Positions 32,673 through 41,162 of a stretch of DNA of 64,000 bases are shown here, one piece after another. The stretch lies in contig NZ_CP089518.1 of assembly GCF_025917685.1 (NCBI RefSeq), positions 3,597,001 through 3,661,000 on the forward strand, written 5' to 3'. Under the pieces are notes generated by a model, which did no database searches, was not told where the DNA came from, and saw only the letters and a program-made list of their open reading frames with translations. The position numbers and the translations under genes are program-made. The stretch comes from Bacillus cereus (lineage in GTDB: Bacteria; Bacillota; Bacilli; Bacillales; Bacillaceae_G). Position 1 is the stretch's first letter. Each line of letters opens with the position of its first letter.

Positions 32673-33995
32673 TTAAGCCTCCTGTTGACGATTGAACTTA
32701 CGCTCTAAATTTACAAACTTACTAAATTCTTTAATAAATGCTAGTTCAACTACACCAACTGGGCCATTTCTCTGTTTCGCTAAAATGATTTCTGTTATGT
32801 TTTTATTCTCTGTTTCACGGTTGTAATAATCTTCACGATATAAGAATGCAATCAAGTCCGCATCTTGCTCAATTTGACCATTTTCACGTAGGTCTGAGAG
32901 TAACGGCCTTTTATCTTGTCTACTTTCAACAGCACGACTTAACTGCGATAATGCAACCACACATACGTTTAGCTCTCTTGCCATAAGTTTTAGCTTGCGA
33001 CTAATCTCACCAATCTCTTGCATGCGATTTCCTTTGTGCTTTGGGTCACCTACAATAAGCTGCAAGTAATCAATTGCGACTAGCACTTTTTTGTCTGGGT
33101 ATTTACGCTTTAGTTTCCTAGTCTTTGCGTAAATTTCTTGCATTGTTACATTGGCTTTATCGTATATTTCTAGTGGTAAATCATTTATCAAGCCCATGGC
33201 CTGACTAATCTTTTCCCAATCCTTTAAATTACATAGCTTTTTAGGATTCTTTAATTTCGTAGCATCTATATTTCCAGTACTTGAGATCATACGCTTAAGT
33301 AACTGCTCTTCTCCCATCTCTAGCGAAAAGACTCCCGTTGCTGCATGAGCGCTCGCTGCATGGAAAGCAACGTTTAATACAAATGCTGTTTTCCCCATCG
33401 AAGGACGGGCACCAATAATAATTAAATCGCCTTCTTGCAATCCCGCGGTCATTCTGTTTAAGTCGTCATAACCAGTTGGTATACCGGTTAAATCTCCTAC
33501 ATCAATTTGCATATTCTTATACAGATCAACTAGGGTTTCCTTTAGATTAAATTCATCTGAATAACCCGTTTCCTCAATGGCGCTTAATTCATCAATTGAT
33601 GTACTAATAGCACTAATATCTCTTTCATCCTGAAGACGATTATATAAGTTACCAGCAACCTCTTGAGCATGTCGCATCTTCCAAGCTTCAATCACTAAAC
33701 CTTCATGATACGAGAAGTTTTTAGTTGTTGTTACAACTTCTGTCAGGTTTACAAAGAATTCAATTCCGCCAATCTGATTCATAAAGCTCTCATCGAATTT
33801 CCCCATGAGAGCGACAAGGTCTATTGGAACCTCAGCATCCTCTAACTCTCTCATCGCTTTAAAAATCACTTGGTGTGTTGGTAAAGAAAACTGTTTTTCC
33901 TTTAGCTGGCAATCTTTAATTAAATCGCCTTCTTGAATAATGCTACCTAAAACACTTTGTTCAGCTTCTGCGTTACGAATCATATCGTTACTCAT
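32673..33995 (-). CDS. dnaB: Replicative DNA helicase (DnaB-type)
   Basis: 440 residues, 5'-3' hexameric helicase for phage replication. The N-terminal domain (EAEQSVLGSIIQEGDL...) is followed by the RecA-like domain with Walker A GARPSMGKTAF, FSLEMGEEQL, Walker B VAIDYLQLI and ALSQLSRAVE. The ATG at 33995 forms an ATGA overlap with the preceding DnaD-like gene, which supports this start over an upstream GTG. A DnaD-like loader encoded directly upstream is typical for Bacillus phages that supply their own primosome parts. Confidence 0.9.
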   Translation of the reverse strand: MSNDMIRNAEAEQSVLGSIIQEGDLIKDCQLKEKQFSLPTHQVIFKAMRELEDAEVPIDLVALMGKFDESFMNQIGGIEFFVNLTEVVTTTKNFSYHEGLVIEAWKMRHAQEVAGNLYNRLQDERDISAISTSIDELSAIEETGYSDEFNLKETLVDLYKNMQIDVGDLTGIPTGYDDLNRMTAGLQEGDLIIIGARPSMGKTAFVLNVAFHAASAHAATGVFSLEMGEEQLLKRMISSTGNIDATKLKNPKKLCNLKDWEKISQAMGLINDLPLEIYDKANVTMQEIYAKTRKLKRKYPDKKVLVAIDYLQLIVGDPKHKGNRMQEIGEISRKLKLMARELNVCVVALSQLSRAVESRQDKRPLLSDLRENGQIEQDADLIAFLYREDYYNRETENKNITEIILAKQRNGPVGVVELAFIKEFSKFVNLERKFNRQQEA

Positions 33996-34942
33996 TGAAC
34001 CATCCACCCATTTTGTTGATTAAGTGCTGCCAGTTCTTCATCCGTTGGAATGTTTTTCTCCCATGATTGTTGCTGCTGTATTACGTTCTTAGTAGATTCT
34101 GATAAGCCTTTCTGTTGATAAGGAGCTTGCGTCGGTTGTTGTGCCTTTGCTAATCGTTGAGTACGAAATGCTTTATCAGCTACTTCAACATCTACTATCG
34201 TTTTAAAACCTTTAAGATGCCAATCTCGTAAAATCGTATTTACGTAAGACATGTTTCTCGTATTTTTCTCTAAAGCAATCTCCATAGCTTTTACAACTAG
34301 CTCCGCATTTAAATCATCTATCCAAGCGTGAATACCATCTGCGATAAAAGGTGTAATGAATCCGAAGTTCTGCTCGTAAAAAGAAATTGGATTAACCTCA
34401 ACAACTTCTTCCGCGCCTGCGCGTTCTTCTTGTTGTTGTTCTTTTTCTTCTTCTTTTTCTTTTTCTTCTTCCTTGCTAGGGTCTTGGAAGCCCCTTATAA
34501 GTCCCTCCAAACGGACTGATAAATACTCCTTGATACGAGGGATTTTGAAATCTTGTTCACGTTCTAATTGCAAACATGTTTCATAGAAATCAGCTAAAAA
34601 ATCTTGGTCCTTCACAGATTGAATCTCTTTTAAAACACACTTTTCAATGTTTACATTTTTAATCGGATTGAATTTCAACCAGTTGATTAAGAACAACTCT
34701 TTTGTTTTTTGGTTGTAATTAATTTTTCCATACTCAGCAAAACGTTCTAATAACTTCATAACAGTTTCGCGGTTATATCCTGTATCAGTTTCAATGATAC
34801 GAAGTGGAAGTTCATAGATTCCTGATTGAGACGTCTTACTGTTTGTCATCAAATATAAGTAGAAATACTTCTCCTCCGGTGTAAGATCTAAAACAAATGA
34901 ATCCTGCCAAAATGAAACGTGTACTGGTCTATAAACTGCCAT
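33992..34942 (-). CDS. DnaD-like phage replication initiator / helicase loader
   Basis: 316 residues from MAVYRPVHVSFWQDSFVLDLTPEEKYFYLYLMTNSKTSQSG, a phage replisome organiser winged-helix N-terminus. A low-complexity Glu/Lys/Gln linker (about residues 165-185) leads to a DnaD C-terminal region (FYEQNFGFITPFIADGIHAWIDDL..). This pair of domains loads DnaB at the phage origin. The ATG at 34942 is well placed after AGGAGG. The linker gives a poly-T tract on the plus strand. Confidence 0.85.
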   Translation of the reverse strand: MAVYRPVHVSFWQDSFVLDLTPEEKYFYLYLMTNSKTSQSGIYELPLRIIETDTGYNRETVMKLLERFAEYGKINYNQKTKELFLINWLKFNPIKNVNIEKCVLKEIQSVKDQDFLADFYETCLQLEREQDFKIPRIKEYLSVRLEGLIRGFQDPSKEEEKEKEEEKEQQQEERAGAEEVVEVNPISFYEQNFGFITPFIADGIHAWIDDLNAELVVKAMEIALEKNTRNMSYVNTILRDWHLKGFKTIVDVEVADKAFRTQRLAKAQQPTQAPYQQKGLSESTKNVIQQQQSWEKNIPTDEELAALNQQNGWMVQ

Positions 34943-34943
34943 A

Positions 34944-35120
34944 TTATTCATCCTCCTGTTTACATATCGCAAATCCGTCCTCTACACGTAATAAGCGATA
35001 ATTCTTGTATCCCGTTTTGAGATATTGGTTTACTAAATAAATTAGGTGTTGCGTTGATGTTGCTCGTTGAAACACTTTAGGATTCAGCAACACTCTATGT
35101 AATGACTTGTCTAAAGGCAT
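34944..35120 (-). CDS. Hypothetical small phage protein (58 aa)
   Basis: MPLDKSLHRVLLNPKVFQRATSTQHLIYLVNQYLKTGYKNYRLLRVEDGFAICKQEDE in two parts of the frame: residues 1-20 are basic and helical, and the rest is a compact helix-strand fold. Confidence 0.5.
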   Translation of the reverse strand: MPLDKSLHRVLLNPKVFQRATSTQHLIYLVNQYLKTGYKNYRLLRVEDGFAICKQEDE

Positions 35121-35221
35121 GCAATACACCCCGTTGTTATACGAATGCTAATTTGATATAATTAATCCTAAGATCTTTTGCAAGACCATTTATCTATCAC
35201 TCTGCCAAGTGATAGACTTTT

Positions 35222-35506
35222 TTATTTTCTACGTGTTACCAATGAAGCGTTAACTCCTCTTGCTCTTAAATCTTTAATCACTACACGATAACTCATCGAT
35301 GCCTCATGTTCCTCTTTTGTATCACGAAGCATTTTAAATTCCCTCATACATCGCTCCAGTTCTTCTTCCCAGCAATTTGATTCTTCAGTTGATTCTGCAT
35401 TAAACATGTTATGAATACATGCAACCATACAGTTATGAAGTTTATTTGCGAATGAAAAGTCTCCTGGAAGAACTAGATCATGAAGACGATCGTTTTTATA
35501 TGTCAT
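35222..35506 (-). CDS. Hypothetical phage early protein (94 aa)
   Basis: MTYKNDRLHDLVLPGDFSFANKL followed by helices with three cysteines (NCMVACIHNM, NCWEEELERCMREF) and a basic tail. A good ribosome site (AAAGGAGATGTAATTC) precedes the ATG. No family is recognised. It lies in the early operon between a DNA-binding protein gene and the replication genes. Confidence 0.55.
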   Translation of the reverse strand: MTYKNDRLHDLVLPGDFSFANKLHNCMVACIHNMFNAESTEESNCWEEELERCMREFKMLRDTKEEHEASMSYRVVIKDLRARGVNASLVTRRK

Positions 35507-35690
35507 GAATTACATCTCCTTTCTATTTGAGTTGATGCTGTACGCATCGTTACAACCAGAAAGGAGTTTTGTAGGGGTAAGGGAGGAACATAATCCCTTT
35601 CTGGTCATAACGACAAGCACAGTGGCTTGTCCAAATAATGAATAAAATGTTATAATTGCTTTATCAAATTTTTGTTAGAGCTACTGTTGT

Positions 35691-35912
35691 CTAGGCGGTA
35701 GCTTTTTCTTTTGCCCATTTATGTTTTAAAATGAATGATGCTTCGATAATTTTGATTCGAATCCCCACTAACTTTTTCTCTTGCTTTAACTCAACTGACT
35801 TTGAATCCTCACCAAGTGTTTTTGCTATTTTAATTTCACCAGTTAGTTTTGCATCATAGCGTATTAGTTCCTTATATTCTCTTAAACTTGGTTTCTTATA
35901 ATCTACTGTCAT
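35691..35912 (-). CDS. Hypothetical phage early protein (73 aa)
   Basis: A highly charged, all-helical protein starting MTVDYKKPSLREYKELIRYD and ending FILKHKWAKEKATA, with a Lys/Glu-rich centre. A ribosome site (AAGGAGGAAGAAAA) precedes the ATG, 13 bp after the preceding gene. The function is unknown. Confidence 0.55.
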   Translation of the reverse strand: MTVDYKKPSLREYKELIRYDAKLTGEIKIAKTLGEDSKSVELKQEKKLVGIRIKIIEASFILKHKWAKEKATA

Positions 35913-35925
35913 TTTTCTTCCTCCT

Positions 35926-36513
35926 TTACAGCATCTTTGTTAAAGTCATTAAGCTATCCACCGATTGAATAATAACGTTCTCCGCCATAGCCTTTTGCAA
36001 CCAACTTCTTTGTATTTGTTCCATAATGCCAAAATGAACCTGCTCAAGAGCTTGTACTACACATTGAGTAGCTTGGATTGTATCGAAGATTTCTTTTGCA
36101 TGAACTGCGTATTCATGTTTCTTTTTTTCATCAAGCTTCCATGACCTTGTTGCAACTTGTAAGTTCATGATTTCCTTTGCTGCCACAATCCCCTCTTCAG
36201 CTTGTTTAATGTAGTTCATCAATTGTAGATTTACATCTTGAGTTAAACGTGGATCTGTAGGCGGTAATCCAACACCATAAATATGTTTAATCGCTTGTTG
36301 ATTCAACTTTGCTCCTGTTGCATGACACCAATCCATCGCAAGCTCAAATTCTGGTTTAGAAAGTCCAGATTCAATACGAGTTAAGCGTTCATGTGTAATG
36401 CCAAGGTACTTAGATAGTCCTTTCTTCGTTTTCAGCTGAACATTATCACAACATTCTCTAGCATTCTGTAATAATTCCCCTATTGCTGAATTGCAGTATA
36501 TGCTTGTTCCCAT
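35926..36513 (-). CDS. HTH XRE-family phage early regulator-like protein
   Basis: 195 residues. Residues about 25-70 form an XRE helix-turn-helix (TKKGLSKYLGITHERLTRIESGLSKPEFELAMDW). The rest is helical (LQLMNYIKQAEEGIVAAKEIMNLQ...VVQALEQVHFGIMEQIQRS) and may oligomerise. It is the first larger protein of the leftward early operon after Cro and one small gene, so it may regulate early genes or act in replication. I do not know a specific family function. Confidence 0.7.
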   Translation of the reverse strand: MGTSIYCNSAIGELLQNARECCDNVQLKTKKGLSKYLGITHERLTRIESGLSKPEFELAMDWCHATGAKLNQQAIKHIYGVGLPPTDPRLTQDVNLQLMNYIKQAEEGIVAAKEIMNLQVATRSWKLDEKKKHEYAVHAKEIFDTIQATQCVVQALEQVHFGIMEQIQRSWLQKAMAENVIIQSVDSLMTLTKML

Positions 36514-36603
36514 ATCTGTTCGCCTCCATATTTAGTTTTCAAATGGTTATAATGAATTTAGTACATACGTAACTTGTCTATTATTCATGTAAAAAGAGAG
36601 GAA

Positions 36604-36777
36604 CTACTCCTCAATGTTTTCTTTCACTTGCATTTCTTTGATGATGGCCCAACCAGCCTTGTAATATGCTTGAAGGAGTTTATCAATATCCTTTTGCGCT
36701 TTCGGCTCAGGAGCCACAACATGGACTTTCGTTTTTCCAAATTCATAAGTCGCTGCATATTCTTCTTGTTGGCTCAT
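36604..36777 (-). CDS. Small phage early protein (57 aa)
   Basis: The ATG at 36777 (MSQQEEYAATYEFGKTKVHVVAP) follows AGAGGTGACACC; a longer frame from 36852 is possible but its extra N-terminus looks non-coding. The C-terminal KDIDKLLQAYYKAGWAIIKEMQ is a short helix common in Bacillus phage proteins of this position. The function is unknown. A copy of the operator repeat lies about 100 bp upstream. Confidence 0.6.
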   Translation of the reverse strand: MSQQEEYAATYEFGKTKVHVVAPEPKAQKDIDKLLQAYYKAGWAIIKEMQVKENIEE

Positions 36778-36878
36778 GGTGTCACCTCTTGAAGTGCTTT
36801 TTATATGTTTATGCGAAGGATCTGTTGGTACTGCCATGTTAGTTGATGGCATTTCCTCACCTACTTCCCAGTTAAAAA

Positions 36879-36896
36879 AGTATAAGATTCTTGTAC
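36879..36896. promoter_or_regulatory. Second copy of the 18-bp operator-like repeat
   Basis: AGTATAAGATTCTTGTAC, identical to 37135-37152, lies between the end of the Cro-like gene and the next early gene. It may bind the repressor or Cro and tune expression inside the early operon. Confidence 0.5.
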
Positions 36897-36905
36897 TTAT
36901 ATACA

Positions 36906-37094
36906 TCAAATTAAATCTTTTACATCACACCTAAGAATAGCAGCCAACCTTATAGCTTTTTCAAGATTTGGATTACTATAACCATTTTCCCAATTACTTA
37001 TTGTAGATTTTGTAACTTGCATTCTACCTGCAAGATCTTGTTGCGTTAACTTACTTTTTTTCCTGGATCTAATTAACTTGATATTTTTGTTCAC
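36906..37094 (-). CDS. Cro-like HTH XRE regulator
   Basis: 62 residues from the GTG at 37094, which follows AAGGAGCGAGACA: MNKNIKLIRSRKKSKLTQQDLAGRMQVTKSTISNWENGYSNPN. The helix-turn-helix covers residues 15-45. It is divergent from the repressor across the operator region and first in the early operon, as Cro is. It probably shuts off the repressor when lytic growth starts. Confidence 0.8.
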   Translation of the reverse strand: MNKNIKLIRSRKKSKLTQQDLAGRMQVTKSTISNWENGYSNPNLEKAIRLAAILRCDVKDLI

Positions 37095-37128
37095 TGTCTC
37101 GCTCCTTGTATAAGTTATTTGTACTTTT

Positions 37129-37157
37129 ATTATAAGTATAAGATTCTTGTACGTCAA
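37129..37157 (-). promoter_or_regulatory. Early leftward promoter (PR-like)
   Basis: On the minus strand TTGACG, a 17-bp spacer and TATAAT, a near-consensus SigA promoter 35 bp upstream of the Cro-like gene. The 18-bp operator repeat fills the spacer. Confidence 0.75.
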
Positions 37158-37224
37158 TACATTTGTACAATTTTCTTGTACAAAGTTTGATGTTCCATCT
37201 ATATAATGTACAATATATTTGTAC
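37135..37224. promoter_or_regulatory. Lysogeny operator region with TTGTAC half-sites
   Basis: Contains the 18-bp repeat (37135-37152), two TTGTACAA palindromes at 37163-37170 and 37176-37183, and TGTACAAT at 37207 with TTGTAC at 37219. A TATAAT at 37202-37207 is a likely -10 for the repressor gene. The repressor and Cro should compete here. Confidence 0.6.
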
Positions 37225-37249
37225 TTTTTATTAACGGGAGGCGCTAAAA

Positions 37250-37684
37250 ATGTTGAAGCAAAGATTAAAAGAAACACGTAAAACACGTAAACTCACTCAA
37301 CAAGAATTAGCCAATAAAGTAAATACAACTAAAGGCACCATTAGTAACTATGAGAATGGTCATAGCACTCCCTCAAACGAAATGCTAAAAGATTTAGCAA
37401 ATGTTTTAGGAGTAACAACAGATTATTTATTAGGACGAGAAAATGAATCGAGAGTATCCAATACACTTCCTGATTTAACAAAAAAAGATACTCGTGATAT
37501 CGCTCGTGACTTGGAAAAAACTCTAGAACAATTAGAAAACAGTGATGAAGCGTTAATGTTTGACGGAGAGCCAATAGACGAACATACAAAAGAAATGATT
37601 CGTATTTCTCTGGAGAACTCAATGCGCATGGCAAAACAATTAGCAAAACAAAAATTCACTCCAAACAAGTATAAAAAAGATTGA
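37250..37684 (+). CDS. Lysogeny repressor, XRE family (CI-like)
   Basis: 144 residues. The N-terminal helix-turn-helix (residues about 5-60: LKETRKTRKLTQQELANKVNTTKGTISNYENGHSTP) is followed by LGVTTDYLLGRE and a C-terminal acidic helical region without a LexA-type Ser/Lys peptidase. It is divergent from Cro and is followed by an ImmA-type metallopeptidase, the usual arrangement in which ImmA cleaves the repressor on induction. A ribosome site (GGGAGGCGCTAAAA) precedes the ATG. Confidence 0.85.
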   Translation: MLKQRLKETRKTRKLTQQELANKVNTTKGTISNYENGHSTPSNEMLKDLANVLGVTTDYLLGRENESRVSNTLPDLTKKDTRDIARDLEKTLEQLENSDEALMFDGEPIDEHTKEMIRISLENSMRMAKQLAKQKFTPNKYKKD

Positions 37685-37696
37685 ACGGAGCGAGAA

Positions 37697-38125
37697 ATGG
37701 AAATTAAAGAATACGCACTCAAAATCGCAGAAAAACATGAAACAACAAATCCATTTGAAATTGCTAGACGAAAAAATATTATAGTGTTGTTTGAAGACCT
37801 TGGGAATACTCTTGGTTTTTACAACACATACAAACGCTTCAAATTCATTCATATTAATAATCAAATCGACGAAACTACTCAACGTTTTGTGTGTGCTCAT
37901 GAACTTGGACATGCCCTATTACACCCAAAAGCAAATACTCCATTTTTAAGAAATAAAACTCTGTATTCTGTAGATAGGTTAGAGATTGAAGCAAATACAT
38001 TTGCAGTCGAGCTCTTATTACCTGATGAAATGATTTCTGAATATCAAGATACTAATCTATCAATTCAAGAAGTAGCTGAAATCTATGGGATTCCAGAAAA
38101 TTTTGCTCGTTTAAAAACCTATTAA
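37697..38125 (+). CDS. ImmA/IrrE-family metallopeptidase
   Basis: 142 residues with the zincin motif HELGH at about 68-72 and a third-ligand region EIEANTFAVELLLP near residue 97. In ICEBs1 and many prophages the partner of the repressor is such a peptidase, which destroys the repressor to allow induction. It lies 13 bp after the repressor gene, so the two are co-transcribed. The length is typical. Confidence 0.85.
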   Translation: MEIKEYALKIAEKHETTNPFEIARRKNIIVLFEDLGNTLGFYNTYKRFKFIHINNQIDETTQRFVCAHELGHALLHPKANTPFLRNKTLYSVDRLEIEANTFAVELLLPDEMISEYQDTNLSIQEVAEIYGIPENFARLKTY

Positions 38126-38167
38126 TATGAATTTAAAATACAACTTTATAAGTTAGGAGTTACATAG

Positions 38168-39217
38168 ATGAAAATATTTTTCTCATTTCTATTTGCAATA
38201 GCAATGATAGCCACGTTCATTTTACTAATTACATCATTAGTGTTTCGTTTAAAAAAGAAACCAACCACTAAGAAATACTTTAAGCTTACAGGTATAGCTT
38301 TTGTTTTATCTATCATTTCATTAATTGTAGTTAACATGAACATGACACCACAAGAAAAACAAGAAATTCTCGCTAAACAAAAAGCTGAAGAAAAGCTAAA
38401 GGCCGAAGAAAAACAAAAAGATAAAGAACAAAAAGAAGCTGAAGAAAAGCTAAAAGCCGAAGAGAAACAAAAAGCTAAAGAGCAAAAAGAAGCTGAAGAA
38501 AAGCTGAAAGCCGAAGAGAAACAAAAAGCTAAAGAACAAAAAGAAGCTGAAGAAAAGCTAAAAGCCGAAGAGAAACAAAAAGCTAAAGAGCAAAAAGAAG
38601 CTGAAGAAAAGCTGAAAGCCGAAGAGAAACAAAAAGCTAAAGAGCAAAAAGAAGCTGAAGAAAAGCTGAAAGCCGAAGAGAAACAAAAGGCTAAAGAGCA
38701 AAAAGAAGCTGAGGATAAACAAAAGGCTGAAGAAAAGAAATTAGCTGAGGAACAAAAAAAAGCTGAAGAAAAACAAAAAGAATTTGCCTCCTATGCCCAA
38801 AACATCAGAGGCGGAAATTTTATTAAAGATATGAAGCTTAATAATAATGAAGCTGAAATTGTGTTCCATGATTCCTATCAATCTTATAAATCTGCAAAAC
38901 CCGATAGCAACGTCACAGAAGAACTTTATAAACAATATTTCTCAACTGGAGATGATATTGAGAAAATGTTTGTAAGTGAACCAGCTAGATTACTAAGACA
39001 GTTTCCAGATTTAAATACGGTAAAAATGACTCTTCCATTCGATGGGAAAACATATAACACTAGCTTGGATAGAAATTCTTTGAATTCATATCTTGGATTT
39101 AAAATTGAAGATTTAAAAGTTGAAGACAAGTCTTGGGTCAAGAAGTTTAACGATCCATACGTGTATGATAAGACAAAACGTAAGGCATTCTTTAAGAAAT
39201 TTGTTACTGTTCAATAA
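38168..39217 (+). CDS. Membrane-anchored coiled-coil repeat protein beside the repressor module
   Basis: 349 residues. Two N-terminal membrane spans (about 4-24 and 38-56), then a highly charged coiled coil made of six or more 18-residue repeats (EAEEKLKAEEKQKAKEQK), then a C-terminal domain of about 145 residues (FASYAQNIRGGNFIKDMKLNNNEAEIVF...). The final domain resembles unassigned Bacillus surface proteins. The location next to the lysogeny genes and the lysogen-side transcription suggest expression in the lysogen, perhaps for superinfection exclusion. This is inference. Confidence 0.7.
   Translation: MKIFFSFLFAIAMIATFILLITSLVFRLKKKPTTKKYFKLTGIAFVLSIISLIVVNMNMTPQEKQEILAKQKAEEKLKAEEKQKDKEQKEAEEKLKAEEKQKAKEQKEAEEKLKAEEKQKAKEQKEAEEKLKAEEKQKAKEQKEAEEKLKAEEKQKAKEQKEAEEKLKAEEKQKAKEQKEAEDKQKAEEKKLAEEQKKAEEKQKEFASYAQNIRGGNFIKDMKLNNNEAEIVFHDSYQSYKSAKPDSNVTEELYKQYFSTGDDIEKMFVSEPARLLRQFPDLNTVKMTLPFDGKTYNTSLDRNSLNSYLGFKIEDLKVEDKSWVKKFNDPYVYDKTKRKAFFKKFVTVQ
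38381..38730 (+). repeat. Tandem 54-bp repeats in the coiled-coil gene
   Basis: About six near-identical 54-bp units encode 18 residues each. Copies differ only at a few third positions (for example GAGCAA/GAACAA), so they look recently amplified. Confidence 0.85.
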
Positions 39218-39270
39218 TTTTTGTCTTAGAGAATCTATCCTTATCCAATATCACTAATATACTCAATAAT

Positions 39271-39300
39271 AAAAGGCTGATATCCTCACGCCTTTTATTT
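39271..39300 (+). terminator. Terminator after the coiled-coil gene
   Basis: AAAAGGC..GCCTTTT stem with a 12-nt loop, then ATTTCT, on the plus strand about 50 bp past the stop codon. Confidence 0.6.
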
Positions 39301-39312
39301 CTACAAATAAAA

Positions 39313-39326
39313 CGAACATACGTTTT
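39313..39326 (+). promoter_or_regulatory. LexA (DinR) box upstream of the serine integrase
   Basis: CGAACATACGTTTT matches the Bacillus LexA consensus CGAACRNRYGTTYC at all but the last base. It sits inside a longer inverted repeat (39306-39331) about 77 bp upstream of the integrase start, suggesting SOS control of excision. Confidence 0.55.
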
Positions 39327-39402
39327 ATTTTAAACGTGAAAAATATATATTTAATCGTATAATTTTTTATATAATAAATAATACAAAGGAGGTTCTTCCA
39401 CT

Positions 39403-40950
39403 ATGAAAACTGCAATCTACCTAAGAAAATCTCGTGCCGATCTCGAAGCTGAAGCGCGTGGCGAAGGCGAAACTTTAGCAAAGCACCGCACTACCCTGCT
39501 GAAAATTGCCAAGGAAATGAACTTAAATGTTTTATCTGTCCGTGAGGAAATCGTTTCCGGTGAGAGCTTAGTGAAACGTCCTGAGATGTTAGCGCTGCTT
39601 GAAGAAATTGAAGATAACAAATATGATGCTGTTCTTTGTATGGATATGGACCGTTTAGGGCGTGGTGGTATGAAAGAGCAAGGAATCATTTTAGAGACGT
39701 TTAAACGCTCGAATACGAAGATTATGACGCCTAGGAAGACTTATGACCTTAATGATGAGTGGGATGAAGAATATAGCGAATTTGAAGCATTTATGGCACG
39801 TAAAGAATTAAAGATTATTACGCGTCGTATGCAACGCGGCCGTATAGCAAGCGTGGAGGCTGGTAATTACCTTGGTACCCATGCGCCTTATGGTTATGAT
39901 ATCCACCGTTTAAATAAGCGAGAGCGTACGTTAACGATTAACTCAGAAGAAGCTTCTGTCGTAAGAATGATATTTGATTGGTATGCAAACGACGATATGG
40001 GCGCTAGCGCAATCAGAAACAAGTTAAATGAACTTGGCTACAAAAGTAAGTTAGGTAATGAATGGAACCCTTATAGCATCTTGGATATATTAAAGAACAA
40101 TGTATACATAGGAAAAATAACGTGGCAAAAACGAAAAGAAGTAAAACGTCCTGATGCTGTGAAACGTAGCTGTGCAAGACAAAATAAATCAGATTGGATT
40201 ATTGCTGATGGAAAACATGAACCTATCATACCCGAATGCTTGTTTGAGCAAGTGCAAGAAAAATTAAACTCAAGGTATCACATTCCATACAATACGAACG
40301 GGATAAAGAATCCATTGGCTGGTATTATTAAATGCGCTAAATGTGGTTACAGTATGGTCCAACGTTATCCAAAGAACCGAAAAGAAACTATGGATTGTAA
40401 ACACCGGGGCTGTGAAAACAAATCAAGCTATACTGAATTAATCGAGAAGCGTTTACTCGAGGCCTTAAAAGAATGGTACATCAATTATAAAGCTGATTTT
40501 GAAAAATATAAGCAAGATGACAAATTAAAAGAAACACAAGTTATTCAAATGAATGAAGCTGCATTACGCAAGCTTGAAAAAGAATTAGTGGATGTCCAGA
40601 AACAAAAAAATAATTTACATGATTTATTAGAACGTGGCGTTTACACAGTCGATATATTTTTAGAACGCTCCAATGTAGTTTCTGATCGTATTACTGAAAT
40701 TACTTCCACGATGGAAAACCTAAAGAAAGAAATTAAAACAGAAATTAAGAAAGAAAAAGTGAAGAAAGATACAATACCTCAAGTAGAGCATGTTCTTGAT
40801 CTGTACTTTAAAACAGATGATCCCAAAAAGAAAAACAGCCTCCTAAAGTCGGTTTTAGAAAAGGCTGTTTATAAAAAGGAAAAGTGGCAAAGACTCGATG
40901 ATTTCGAACTTGTGCTTTACCCTAAGCTCCCTCAAGATGGCGACATATAA
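39403..40950 (+). CDS. Large serine integrase
   Basis: 515 residues. The N-terminal resolvase domain carries the nucleophile Ser10 (YLRKSRAD), with RPEMLALLEEIEDNKYDAVLCMDMDRLGRG. A recombinase domain (HAPYGYDIHRLNKRERTL) follows, then a zinc ribbon with four Cys at about 310-335 (CAKCG...CKHRGC) and a C-terminal coiled coil. Large serine integrases carry out attP x attB integration, and excision with a directionality factor. None is obvious nearby, though a small gene could serve. As the only integrase near the element's end, it is the likely enzyme for the spoVFB insertion. Confidence 0.92.
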   Translation: MKTAIYLRKSRADLEAEARGEGETLAKHRTTLLKIAKEMNLNVLSVREEIVSGESLVKRPEMLALLEEIEDNKYDAVLCMDMDRLGRGGMKEQGIILETFKRSNTKIMTPRKTYDLNDEWDEEYSEFEAFMARKELKIITRRMQRGRIASVEAGNYLGTHAPYGYDIHRLNKRERTLTINSEEASVVRMIFDWYANDDMGASAIRNKLNELGYKSKLGNEWNPYSILDILKNNVYIGKITWQKRKEVKRPDAVKRSCARQNKSDWIIADGKHEPIIPECLFEQVQEKLNSRYHIPYNTNGIKNPLAGIIKCAKCGYSMVQRYPKNRKETMDCKHRGCENKSSYTELIEKRLLEALKEWYINYKADFEKYKQDDKLKETQVIQMNEAALRKLEKELVDVQKQKNNLHDLLERGVYTVDIFLERSNVVSDRITEITSTMENLKKEIKTEIKKEKVKKDTIPQVEHVLDLYFKTDDPKKKNSLLKSVLEKAVYKKEKWQRLDDFELVLYPKLPQDGDI

Positions 40951-41162
40951 GCATTTATGACTTAACCCATAAAGTTGCATACCAATAACTTATAACTTTA
41001 CATAACAAAAAGGTGATGCTTTGAAATGAAGTTATGAAAGGGTTTATTTTCCCTCACAGATAAGAGAAAAACAATGTATTTTTGATGTAGGTGGGATATA
41101 TTTAGTAATAGGCTAATTAAAGCTATTTTGATGAATCGTCGAATTAATAGGAGGAGAATTAA

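Noticed and set aside
34428..34485. Poly-T/TTC tract as a microsatellite or regulatory element
   Set aside because: It is explained by the Glu/Lys/Gln linker of the DnaD-like protein on the other strand.
35502..35609. Possible short gene starting MTRKGLCSSLTPTKLLSG on the minus strand
   Set aside because: Overlaps the next gene's ribosome site, lacks a clear ribosome site of its own, and the composition looks like a folded intergenic repeat.
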